Shown here piece by piece: positions 53,401 to 60,917 of a stretch of 64,000 nucleotides of DNA (the first letter of the stretch is position 1; each line of letters starts with the position of its first letter). Source of the stretch: Sorangium cellulosum. Lineage in GTDB: Bacteria > Myxococcota_A > Polyangia > Polyangiales > Polyangiaceae. The stretch lies in NCBI RefSeq assembly GCF_002950945.1, contig NZ_CP012673.1:7330501-7394500 (forward strand). The letters are read 5' to 3'. A program made the translations under genes and the position numbers. The notes beneath the pieces were generated by a model, which worked only from the letters and a program-made list of their open reading frames with translations, had not been told where the DNA came from and ran no database searches.

Positions 53401-53756
53401 CGAACCTCACCGGGCTGAACGCCTTCTTCGAGGTCTACTTCCCGGTCGGCGCGCTGGACGCGACCCGCGGAGTCGTCAAAGGGCCGGACGCGATCATCGA
53501 CACGCGCTCCGTGCCGCCCGGCGTGCCGATCCGGTACACTTACGAGCTCTCGACCGAGCGCCGGCGCGGCCCCTTCCGCGCGGAGGCGAGGCTGCTCTTC
53601 CGGGCCTTTCCCCCCTTCCTCATCCGCGCCTTCGCCGGCTACGAGCGGGAGCAGGCGCGGCGCGGCCTGCGGCCGACTGGCCCGCTCGTCACGGAGGCGA
53701 TGCTCGCGCGGCTCGAGGTCGTCGAGCTCGCGCGGGCCGAGGCGGAGCTCCCCTGA
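50496..53756 (+). CDS. Pseudokinase-transmembrane-pentaheme cytochrome c fusion protein
   Basis: The 1086-residue product starts at a GTG overlapping the upstream kinase stop. Residues 15-295 have a kinase-like layout without catalysis: the HRD loop is replaced by FPGPLSPDAILVDD, the DFG by TLPAS, while the APE-type region (LWTPPEQ) and YALGLVLYRLLAGEHPF remain. After a charged Pro-rich linker comes one helix (366-385) and an outer part with five CxxCH sites at C413, C489, C534, C637 and C686, then a C-terminal domain with GAGHKVPAGF, as in cytochrome c554-like multiheme proteins. A cytoplasmic pseudokinase would thus be tied to an outer electron carrier. I know of no described protein with this order. 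Confidence 0.9.
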   Translation: MRRAPPEQAGYLEGAALPAVGHAARWRCGAADELWWLGAADQGGAAAPALEAVAARLLSLGSAGVGGFVDGGVGVTAAPADGAGADVESSGGARVWLVRRLAGEPLSDRMRGRRGPWPFAEALRIGIPIARALAACERASLFPGPLSPDAILVDDAGQVTLPASALVAALVGAPPDRGAGSEPRAEGARVSSGIPPLWTPPEQADGAVWDSAANRYALGLVLYRLLAGEHPFSGAGLRHALDEATRREPPPFVEQIATSLPPGLQGHVLRLLHPDPAERPPRAEGIVGVLTGFLGEGAAAEPPRDDGAAAEPPRDARPPRRDGAAAGRTGAAPREPERPTEGRARRPAQPPAAAGARRPQLAQLAPIGAGALVALAALALALPRAAPSPPAQPAASVAPVAPLRAQHTAAEDCAACHSRQAAEWRRSVMAHSVKSPLFNALESLIEEQVGRDVDCPNGAGILRKADPARVCRDRQSGVVVTGSGGEHWCVNCHSPAENLDAAMPAWDGRPGGDPRARLPVRDLLTRRGLEGISCGFCHQVHGPASPGDRAGYQGNPTWRSFTSGAVFAARPEDTRGLFGIGNSGYALRPEELLLAAGQGAGPRAGRPPPAKAGIDEPIVHGRPSASARAYLRSSEFCGACHDVRLFGTDSLGAARGEHFKRLRNAYTEWSEWARAEERAGRRAASCQDCHMSTYPGVCEAAPAAGAAPAAAGDPGCPPGTRYTPRPPGSRPRGRVADHSTALADVATHYFSGVDVPLSDEFPGALVDEASVDVHGIPAGARRRRDLLLRRTFRFGLGAARRAGATSDRLEIPVEIENVGAGHKVPAGFSQEREIWIHLVVRDGAGRVLYEVGRVDAAEEDLKDKVFARVTTRPDANDPFGAAGARGGLFGADVRDGPDVPRWDPPPQRGGTSFRGRGLINFQNGFLRCVRCIGVVAPDGTCQPGIGQGLHHADRFADGDYDPDTGACGSNLTGLNAFFEVYFPVGALDATRGVVKGPDAIIDTRSVPPGVPIRYTYELSTERRRGPFRAEARLLFRAFPPFLIRAFAGYEREQARRGLRPTGPLVTEAMLARLEVVELARAEAELP

Positions 53757-53815
53757 GGCCGAGGTCCGTGTGATGAAGCCACCGAACAGGCAGACAGCCG
53801 GGCAGGACGGCGGAC

Positions 53816-53832
53816 AAAAAGGGGCGAGCCCC
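53816..53832 (-). terminator. Intrinsic terminator of the secreted papain-fold-like gene
   Basis: On the minus strand GGGG-CTCG-CCCC is followed directly by TTTTT (53820-53816). It lies about 85 bp after the stop of the minus-strand gene at 53917. The stem is short but the U tract is clear. Confidence 0.6.
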
Positions 53833-53916
53833 CACCCCGGCCTGCGGGGTAAGGGCTTCGCTGGAAGGGAGCCCGGGAGCTCGGCTCACCGGGCTCATGA
53901 AGAGCGGAGTCGCGGA

Positions 53917-54720
53917 TCAGGGAGGGGGCGGGGGCAGCTCGGTCGACTGCGGCTCGGGCAGCCTGAACAGCCGGCCGATCCGGTAAGGCCGCGTCGAGGG
54001 GGAGTAGTAGCTCGTCGCCGAGGAGGTGACGCTCCAGGTGTAGCCGAGCAGGACGCCCGTCGACGCCTGGGCATAGAGGCGGATATAGCCCGTCCCGGCG
54101 CCCCCCTCCATGTAACCGGTGGAGCACTCCCCGCTCCAGCGGGTGTCCGCGTACGACGCGTTGCACCCGTGCGAGGCGTTCGTCGAGTCCGCGATCCGCA
54201 CCGCGAACTGCTTCGTGTCCAGGTAGCGCGGGTTGACCTGCGTCGTGAGCTCGATCGGCTCGTCGAGGATGATGAGCGTATGGCCCGCGTAGGTGCTGGT
54301 CGCACCGATGGCCATGACATCGCCCTTCCGGATGTCGACCGCCCTGCGGATGCGGCGGAAGTACGTCTCGCCTTCGTCGGAAGGGGGCGCGCCGAGCGCC
54401 GGACTCAGGTTGATCAGGTCGAAGTACTTATCGGACGTCGGGCTGCTCGAGCCCCACATCGAGTAGGTGTCGACGTCCGTGTACCCCATCGACTTCTGGA
54501 GCGCCAACGTGAAGAAACACGCCGCCTTGGTCGTGCCGGTGAAGTTCTCCCAGTTGATGGAGCAGGGCGTGCCCCACGCGTTGCCCTCGGGGGTCGCGCG
54601 CTCGATGAACTCGAGGGCGAAATCCGCGTGGTCCTTGGCGCTCGCGGACGCCGAACCGAGGGTGATGAGAGACGCGGCAGCCAGGGATGCAACAGCCAAA
54701 CTCGTCGTGCGCCTAGTCAT
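53917..54720 (-). CDS. Secreted protein with possible papain-like (CHAP/NlpC) fold
   Basis: The 267-residue product has a Sec signal ending at ASA-KD (residues 1-28) and an AGAGG site before the ATG. A Cys in a helix start (TTKAACFFTLALQKSMGY, Cys68) and a later GDVMAIGATSTYAGHTLII segment with a His match the Cys/His arrangement of NlpC/P60 or CHAP amidases. Five other Cys suggest disulfides. The C-terminus is Pro-rich. It reads against the flanking redox genes and has its own promoter and terminator, so it is probably independent of them. Confidence 0.65.
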   Translation of the reverse strand: MTRRTTSLAVASLAAASLITLGSASASAKDHADFALEFIERATPEGNAWGTPCSINWENFTGTTKAACFFTLALQKSMGYTDVDTYSMWGSSSPTSDKYFDLINLSPALGAPPSDEGETYFRRIRRAVDIRKGDVMAIGATSTYAGHTLIILDEPIELTTQVNPRYLDTKQFAVRIADSTNASHGCNASYADTRWSGECSTGYMEGGAGTGYIRLYAQASTGVLLGYTWSVTSSATSYYSPSTRPYRIGRLFRLPEPQSTELPPPPP

Positions 54721-55106
54721 GCTTCTACCTCTTAAAATTTTGAATGACCTTGCATGTGCGGTTGGGACAAATGCTAGTCATTTCACGCTGTGCCACGAAA
54801 CGAACCCTGGCGCCGAAGATGCCGAGTCTAGCAGGATGGATAATCACGTTAATCAGCTTGGGTGTCAAGGATTTTTCAGGACGCTCATCCAATTTTTTCT
54901 CAATTTTTCACGTGAAGTGAGCGCATGTCGGCATTCAAGAGCGATGATGCGCGGTGGTATGAAGCGATGATGTCCCGCGCTATGCGGCCGGGTCGTCCTA
55001 CCGCTCCTGCCGGCGCAGATCCACGCGCCTCACGCGGCCCGCGCGGCCGGCGCCGCGCGGCCGGCGTCGCGCGGCAGCCCGCTCGGGGCGACCGGGAGGC
55101 TCGCTG
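54721..55106. other. 386-bp divergent gap with AT-rich core
   Basis: The segment 54721-54930 is far AT-richer than the genome average, with runs such as AATTTTTTCTCAATTTTTC. It holds the promoter above. The right part contains a 60-codon frame (54925-55107) whose stop overlaps the ATG of the cNMP/Fe-S gene; its codon bias is weak, so I do not call it a gene. Confidence 0.5.
54840..54868 (-). promoter_or_regulatory. Sigma70-type promoter of the secreted papain-fold-like gene
   Basis: Minus-strand TTGACA (54868-54863), a 17-bp spacer and GATTAT (54845-54840) give a start near 54833, about 113 nt before the ATG at 54720. It lies in an unusually AT-rich segment for this genome. Confidence 0.6.
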
Positions 55107-57497
55107 ATGTCCCCCTCGGACGACGGCCTCGGCGACGCGCGCCGCGCCGGGCTCGAGCGCCCCGGCGCCTTTCCACCAGCGGTGTTCAACGCCCCCTTGC
55201 TGCGAGGGCTCGACGAGCGGGCCCGGCGCGAGATCGCCGAGGCGGGGCGGCTCCGCTCCCTCGCCCTGGACGAGGTCGCCTATCGCGCCGGCGAGGCCGG
55301 CGGAGCCTTCTTCGTCGTGGCCTCCGGGCGCCTGAGCCTGCGCGCGACACGCCGCGGAGACGATCGCGAAACCGAGGTGCGCGCCGCCGCGCCGGGCGAC
55401 GTCCTCGGCGAGGAGGCGGTCGTGGGCGCGCCGCGCAGGACCACCGCAGTCGCGCTCGCGCCCAGCGTGATCGCCGAGATCCCGGTCCACCTCTTCCGCC
55501 GCGCCGCCGGCCGCTCCGGCAAGGCCGAGATCGCCGAGAAGCTCGAGCGCGCGCTGCGGAGGAGCGCGACACGCGACCTCCTCAGCACCCTTGCGTTCAC
55601 ACGCGACCTCGAGCCGGAAGACATCGAGATTCTCCTTGACGCAGTGAGTCATCGGCGCTTCGAGCGAGGTCAGGCGGTCTATCGCCAGGGGGATCCGGCG
55701 GCCGAACTATGGCTCATCGCCGAGGGCATGGTGCAGATCCAGACCGAAGAGGGCGATCGGATCCATGTGCGCGCCTACCTCACCCGCGGCGACTTCTTCG
55801 GCGACGTCGAGCTCGGCGGCGGCCGCCGCCGGGCGGCCAGCGCCGTGGCGAGCGGCGCCGCGACGCTGCTGTCCGTCCCCGCGAAGACGTTCGCCGCCCT
55901 CGCGCGGAGGCACCCCGATCTGATCCCGCGGCTCCGGCGGATCACCGGCGAGCAGCACGCCGCCCAGGAGGCGGTCGTCGCCGGCCACGCGCAGGGCCAC
56001 ACGGCGCACGTCTTCCGGGACCTCTACCGCCTGGAGGTCGCGCGGTCGCTCCTCGTCATCGACCTCGAGACGTGCGCCCGCTGCGGGCACTGCGCGTGGT
56101 CGTGCGCCGACGTGCACGGGGTGTCGCGGCTCGTCCGCCGCGGGGACAAGGTGATCGCGCGGGTCGACGACGGCGGGCAGGCCGCCGGGCAGGGGGCGCC
56201 GCGCAGCCTTCTCCTTCCGAACTCCTGCCAGCATTGCGAGAGCCCCGCCTGCATGATCGAGTGCCCGACCGGCGCCATCGGCAAGGACACGGGCGGCGAG
56301 GTGTTCATCCGGGACGCGCTCTGCACCGGCTGCGGCGCCTGCGCCAAGGCGTGCCCGTGGGAGAACATCGCGATCGCGCCCCGCCCCGCCGCCGCGCCGC
56401 GCCCGGGCGGCGCCGGGTTCGAGGACCTCGCCGTGAAGTGCGACCTCTGCCGCGGCCACGTCGCGCCCGCGTGCGTCGAGGCCTGCCCCACGGGCTCCCT
56501 CTTCCGCGTGAACCCGGCGGAGGAGATCGCCGACGTGCGCGACCTGCTCGGCGGGGCGCGGCGCGAGCACGCGCGCGGCGCCGGCGCCGGGGGGCCGCGG
56601 AGCGACGCGGCGCTGCTCGCCGGGAGCGCGATCGCGGCGGCCGGGATCGGCGCGGCGGGGCTCTTGGCGCACGCGGCGGGCGCGGCGCGCCCGGGGGATG
56701 GCGCCGCCTGGGCGGCCGGCGCCGCCGCCGCCGCCGGCGTCGCGCTGCTCCTGCTGTACGCCGTCCCCAAGCGCGCGGCCCGCTGGAGCTGGATGCGCCG
56801 CCTGCGCCGGGGCGGTGAGCGCGGCGAGCACGGCGACGGCGGCGAGCGCGACGACGCCGGCGACGCCGCGCCCGTGAGGAGCCGGCTTCGCCCGCAGCTG
56901 TCGGCGCACCTCGCGATCGGCCTCGTCACGGCGGGCCTCGCGCTCGCGCACGCGCCGTGGCCGCGGTCCGGCCGCCCGACGCTCGGCGCGGCGCTGCACC
57001 TCGTCTTCTGGGCCACCGCGGCCGCCGGCGCCTTCACCGCCGTCGCGTACCGGGTCGCGCCGCGGCGCCTCGCGCGGATCGAGCGCACCGCGGCGCTCCC
57101 CGAGGACTTCGCCGCCGCCCGCAGGGAGCACCTCGACCGCTTCTACCGCGAGGTGAGCGGGCGCAGCGACCTCGTGAAGAAGCTCGTCGAGAAGGTGCTC
57201 GTGCCCTACCTCCAGCGCCCCCTCGGCCCGCTCGCGCTCCTCGCCTCGGGGCGCTCGCTGCGCGAGGAGGAGCGCGCGCTGCGCGCCCGCATCGACGCGA
57301 TCCTCGAGGGCCGCGGCGCGGAGCGCCTCGCCGGCCTGGCAGAGCTCATCCGCATCGCGGTGGAGCTGCGCGCCCTCCCCGCCCAGCGCGCGCTCCTCGG
57401 CGCGCTCCGCGCGGGCCTGCCGGCGCACATCGTCAGCTTCGGCGTCGCCGCCGCGCTGCTCGTGCTGCACGCGCTCACCGCGGGCGCACGCCCATGA
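55107..57497 (+). CDS. Dual cNMP-binding, four-[4Fe-4S] ferredoxin membrane protein
   Basis: The 796-residue product starts at an ATG with GGGAGG seven bases upstream. Two cyclic-nucleotide-binding folds come first (27-130 and 163-280; cassettes LGEEAVVGAPRRTTA and FGDVELGGGRRRAAS, both diverged). Four ferredoxin motifs follow with 16 Cys: C323-C333, C374-C386, C406-C416 and C445-C460, like the electron-transfer subunits HycB/DmsB. A membrane part has helices near 501-524, 533-553, 605-655 and 775-793. It could pass electrons to or from a membrane partner under nucleotide control. No catalytic subunit is encoded beside it. Confidence 0.9.
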   Translation: MSPSDDGLGDARRAGLERPGAFPPAVFNAPLLRGLDERARREIAEAGRLRSLALDEVAYRAGEAGGAFFVVASGRLSLRATRRGDDRETEVRAAAPGDVLGEEAVVGAPRRTTAVALAPSVIAEIPVHLFRRAAGRSGKAEIAEKLERALRRSATRDLLSTLAFTRDLEPEDIEILLDAVSHRRFERGQAVYRQGDPAAELWLIAEGMVQIQTEEGDRIHVRAYLTRGDFFGDVELGGGRRRAASAVASGAATLLSVPAKTFAALARRHPDLIPRLRRITGEQHAAQEAVVAGHAQGHTAHVFRDLYRLEVARSLLVIDLETCARCGHCAWSCADVHGVSRLVRRGDKVIARVDDGGQAAGQGAPRSLLLPNSCQHCESPACMIECPTGAIGKDTGGEVFIRDALCTGCGACAKACPWENIAIAPRPAAAPRPGGAGFEDLAVKCDLCRGHVAPACVEACPTGSLFRVNPAEEIADVRDLLGGARREHARGAGAGGPRSDAALLAGSAIAAAGIGAAGLLAHAAGAARPGDGAAWAAGAAAAAGVALLLLYAVPKRAARWSWMRRLRRGGERGEHGDGGERDDAGDAAPVRSRLRPQLSAHLAIGLVTAGLALAHAPWPRSGRPTLGAALHLVFWATAAAGAFTAVAYRVAPRRLARIERTAALPEDFAAARREHLDRFYREVSGRSDLVKKLVEKVLVPYLQRPLGPLALLASGRSLREEERALRARIDAILEGRGAERLAGLAELIRIAVELRALPAQRALLGALRAGLPAHIVSFGVAAALLVLHALTAGARP

Positions 57498-57830
57498 CCG
57501 CGCGAGCACGAGCAGCGCGCGCGGGGTCCGGAATTCACGCGGAGACCACGCGCAGACCACACGCACGCCGACGCACACACGCGCAACGGCGAGGGGCGCC
57601 GCGCACACGCCAGCACGCCAGACTCGCTATGAAATGGTTGCGAGGCGCAGCATTTGTTTGTGCGCCGCGCGCAGGGCCCCCGGCGCCTCGCCGCGCGCGC
57701 GCCGAGCGCGGGCGTGGGTTGCGACCCGTTTTCCCTCGAACCGCGACGCGCGGGCGAGAGGCCTGGACTTTGCCTTCAGCGCCCAGGTACAATTTTCACG
57801 ACAGTGCCCGAGTGGGAGGTAGAAAAGCCG
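57498..57830. other. 333-bp gap upstream of the VWA lipoprotein gene
   Basis: No gene is supported. The segment 57530-57620 is rich in CACGC/ACGCAC words. The promoter described at 57764-57793 lies at its right end. Confidence 0.45.
57764..57793 (+). promoter_or_regulatory. Sigma70-type promoter of the VWA lipoprotein gene
   Basis: TGGACT (57764-57769), an 18-bp spacer and TACAAT (57788-57793) put the start near 57800, about 31 nt before the ATG at 57831, with GGGAGGT in between. The -10 matches five of six consensus bases. Confidence 0.55.
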
Positions 57831-60800
57831 ATGGCTGGTCCCTCGACCAAGTGGATGGGAGCGCTCTCCCGATCAGGCTCCGCCGAGGCGTGGGCGCCGA
57901 GAGCGCTGCTGCTCATCACGCTGCTCACGGCGTCGGCGGTCATCGCCGGCGCGTGCAGCGGAAACAACAGCGATCTCCCAGGACCGCAGGAAGGGACGGT
58001 CGACGGGCCCGACGGGGGGCCGAGCACGGGCGGCCCGTGCGCCGACGGCGAAGAGGTGGAGTGTCACGTCACCCTCGGCGAGCACGAGGGCGTGCTGACC
58101 TGCCTCGACGGGATCCGCCGGTGTCAGGACGGGCGATTCGGCGCCTGCGAAGGGTCGATGTCGATGCGGAGGTCGCGGCTCGGCGCGGCCCCGGGCGGGA
58201 GCGGCGAGGGCGCGGCGCCGCGCCCGCTCTCCAACTCCCAGGCTTCCGACGGGGGGCTCTGCGCGACCAACCCGTGTGATCCGACGTGCCAGTCCTTCGA
58301 GGAGACGCCGGACGGGGGCCCCATCGAGCTCGAGGGGACCGGCACGACCTACCCGTGGGAGGTCGGGGACCTGAACGAGGTCCCCGAGACCGTGGCGCGG
58401 CAGGGCACGCGCCAGCCGTGCACGACCAGCGAAGATTGCCAGTTCGACCAGTACTGCGAGAACCCCGGCAGGGGCGCCTGCTCCCACCACCCGTGCGCGA
58501 CCGGCCCGTCGCTGCTGTCGACCTGCAGCGGCTGCGTCTCCAAGGTCTGCGCCGCGAACCCGACGTGCTGCACCCAGACGGCCGTGCCGAGCAACTGCGC
58601 GCACGACGCCTGCGTGGCGGTCAACGCGGAGGCGCTCAACATGACCACGTCGTGCGGCGATCCGTGCGTCGAGGCCATCTGCGCCGCCGATCCGCGCTGC
58701 TGCACGCCGTACTGCTCGTCGAACTCGGACTGTACGACCCGGGTCGGACCGGGGAGCAACTGCAACTTCGCGACCCCGCGGAAGTGCACGCTGCCCACCA
58801 CGCCCCCGACGAGTTGCCCGCCGGGGACACGCACGCAGGGCGGCACCTGCACGGGCATCTGGAGCGCGACCTGCGTGGGCCTCGTCGCCACCCACTGCCC
58901 CGGCAAGACGTGCGGCGGGCCGGCGCCGGTCTGGAGCGCGAGCTGCGTGAGCCTGGCCGAGTCCCTGTGCGGCACCACCTGCGACACCGATCCGGGGTGC
59001 GCGCACGACAAGTGTTACGCCGGCCCGCCGCTGAACTCGACGTGCGACTCGTGCGTGCAGGACATCTGCGCGCAGGACGCCACCTGCTGCTTGCACGAGT
59101 GGACCGAGAGCTGCGTCAAGAAGGTCGAGACGGTCTGCGGCCAGACGTGCCCGCAGCAGGGCGTCTGCAAGTCCTACCTGCCGGGCGACACGAACCCCGC
59201 GTGCGCGGGCGTGGATCTCACGATCGGCGTGCCCTGCGGCGGCACCGTCCCGGTCTGCAACCGCGGGAACACGCAAGCCCCGGCGGGCATCAACATCCAC
59301 CGTTACAACGCGGGCGCGGGCCAGCTCCCCTCCTCGGCCCCGAACCGGATCCAGAACTCGTGCAGCCCGGCCGGCGGCACCCTCGCCTGCACGACGACGG
59401 AGCCGATCGAGCCGGGCGAGTGCATCAGCGTGGCCGGCTGCACGGGCCTCACCGACGGGATGGAGCTCATCGTCAACCCCCCGGGCGCCGGGCACATCGC
59501 CGAGTGCCAGTGCGCCAACAACGGGAGCATCTACCAGTCGGACTCGTGCCAGTCTCCGGGCTGCACCGCCACGGCCAGCGTGTCGCTGGTCAGGCCGGTC
59601 ACCCTGTTCGTGGCGCTCGACAAGTCGGCCTCGATGCAGACGAACTTCGACGGGGACGACGTGAGCGCGCAGCGGTGGATGCCGGCGACCAACGCGCTCA
59701 AGGACTTCTTCACCGATCCCGAGTCGGCGGGGCTCGGCATCGCGCTCGAGTTCTGGCCGGACGACAGCCACCCCAACCCTTGCACCGGCACCCCGACCTG
59801 CCCGGGCCCGGGCGGCGGCGGCTGCGCCGTACCGTTCGTCCCGTTCAACGGGACGACGTCCCAGCGGCTCACCGCGGACCCGGCGCCGGCCGACACGCAG
59901 GAAGCCGCGCTCATCAACGCGTTCACCCTCAGGAGCCCGTACGGCGGCACGCCGATGTACCCGGCGATGGACGGCGCCACGTCCTGGGCGATCGACTACA
60001 AGACCGCCCACCCCGACGAGGAGGTCGCCGTCGTGCTCGTGACGGACGGCAACCCGGAGACCTGCAACACCGTTCCGAACGCCATCGCCGAGCTGGCGCG
60101 GAATGCCTACCTGAACCACGGCGTCCGCGTCCACGCGGTCGGCTTCGGCGACTCCAGCACGAGCATCATCAACCTCATCGCGGATCGAGGCGGCGGACGG
60201 GCGTACAACCTCTCCGCCGGCGTGACGCTGCGCGGCGGCCTCCGCGACGCGCTCGTCTCGATCCGCGGCCAGACGCTCCCCTGCAACGTGAACATCCCGC
60301 CGGCCGGCACCACGAACCCGACGATGGTGTCCGTCGTGCACGTGGACAGCGCCGGCGTCGAGACCACGCTGCCGCGCGTCGCCAGCGCCGCCGCGTGCGG
60401 CAACGGCTGGTACTTCGCCGACGCGACGAACACGGTCGCGAAGCTCTGCCCGCAGACGTGCGCGGACGCGCGCGAGAACCCGGGCGGGAAGATCCGGGCG
60501 GTCGTGCCGTGCACGGGGACCGACCTCGAGCCGCTGGACACGAGCTGGGAGCGGTACCACGGCGTGTGCCCGCCGGGGAGCAAGGCCCAGTGGGGGTTCC
60601 TCCGGTACAGGACGGTGACCCCGGGCGACTCGAGCGTCGAGTTCTACGTGCGATCGGCCGACGACCCCGCCGGCCTCGACGCGGCGACCGTGCGGCTCGC
60701 CGCCACCGCCCACGCCGTGCCGACCGACACGCAGGTGTGCGACGAGACGTCGACGCCGGTGTGCGCGGTCGATCTCTTCGACGTGCTCGGGGAGCTCCCG

Positions 60801-60917
60801 GAAGGGCAGCGCGAGTATCTGGACGTCCGGATGACGCTCAACCCGACGAGCACCGGCGGGGGCGGGATTCAGGTGCAAGACTGGGAGATCACCTATTCAT
60901 GTCCGGATACCGAGTGA
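57831..60917 (+). CDS. Cys-rich VWA-domain lipoprotein
   Basis: The 1028-residue product has a signal with lipobox IAGAC (Cys42). Residues 60-480 contain many Cys, including three repeats of the form CVxxxCAxxxxCC (CVSKVCAANPTCC, CVEAICAADPRCC, CVQDICAQDATCC). A von Willebrand A domain starts near 590 with a MIDAS-type motif (FVALDKSASM, Asp597) and VVLVTDGNPETC. The C-terminal 200 residues are beta-rich. VWA domains bind partners through a metal ion, so this is likely an adhesin or surface scaffold. Its end overlaps the next gene by 19 bp. Confidence 0.88.
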   Translation: MAGPSTKWMGALSRSGSAEAWAPRALLLITLLTASAVIAGACSGNNSDLPGPQEGTVDGPDGGPSTGGPCADGEEVECHVTLGEHEGVLTCLDGIRRCQDGRFGACEGSMSMRRSRLGAAPGGSGEGAAPRPLSNSQASDGGLCATNPCDPTCQSFEETPDGGPIELEGTGTTYPWEVGDLNEVPETVARQGTRQPCTTSEDCQFDQYCENPGRGACSHHPCATGPSLLSTCSGCVSKVCAANPTCCTQTAVPSNCAHDACVAVNAEALNMTTSCGDPCVEAICAADPRCCTPYCSSNSDCTTRVGPGSNCNFATPRKCTLPTTPPTSCPPGTRTQGGTCTGIWSATCVGLVATHCPGKTCGGPAPVWSASCVSLAESLCGTTCDTDPGCAHDKCYAGPPLNSTCDSCVQDICAQDATCCLHEWTESCVKKVETVCGQTCPQQGVCKSYLPGDTNPACAGVDLTIGVPCGGTVPVCNRGNTQAPAGINIHRYNAGAGQLPSSAPNRIQNSCSPAGGTLACTTTEPIEPGECISVAGCTGLTDGMELIVNPPGAGHIAECQCANNGSIYQSDSCQSPGCTATASVSLVRPVTLFVALDKSASMQTNFDGDDVSAQRWMPATNALKDFFTDPESAGLGIALEFWPDDSHPNPCTGTPTCPGPGGGGCAVPFVPFNGTTSQRLTADPAPADTQEAALINAFTLRSPYGGTPMYPAMDGATSWAIDYKTAHPDEEVAVVLVTDGNPETCNTVPNAIAELARNAYLNHGVRVHAVGFGDSSTSIINLIADRGGGRAYNLSAGVTLRGGLRDALVSIRGQTLPCNVNIPPAGTTNPTMVSVVHVDSAGVETTLPRVASAAACGNGWYFADATNTVAKLCPQTCADARENPGGKIRAVVPCTGTDLEPLDTSWERYHGVCPPGSKAQWGFLRYRTVTPGDSSVEFYVRSADDPAGLDAATVRLAATAHAVPTDTQVCDETSTPVCAVDLFDVLGELPEGQREYLDVRMTLNPTSTGGGGIQVQDWEITYSCPDTE

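Noticed and set aside
54790..54810. Minus-strand TGGCAC considered as a sigma54 promoter
   Set aside because: The required GC element at -12 is replaced by GAAA.
54925..55107. 60-codon frame whose stop overlaps the cNMP/Fe-S gene start
   Set aside because: Third-position GC is lower than in real genes, the second half is Arg/Ala/Gly low complexity and there is no good ribosome site.
57873..60878. Open frame of about 1000 codons antisense to the VWA lipoprotein gene
   Set aside because: Same high-GC shadow effect; low-complexity composition and no motif.
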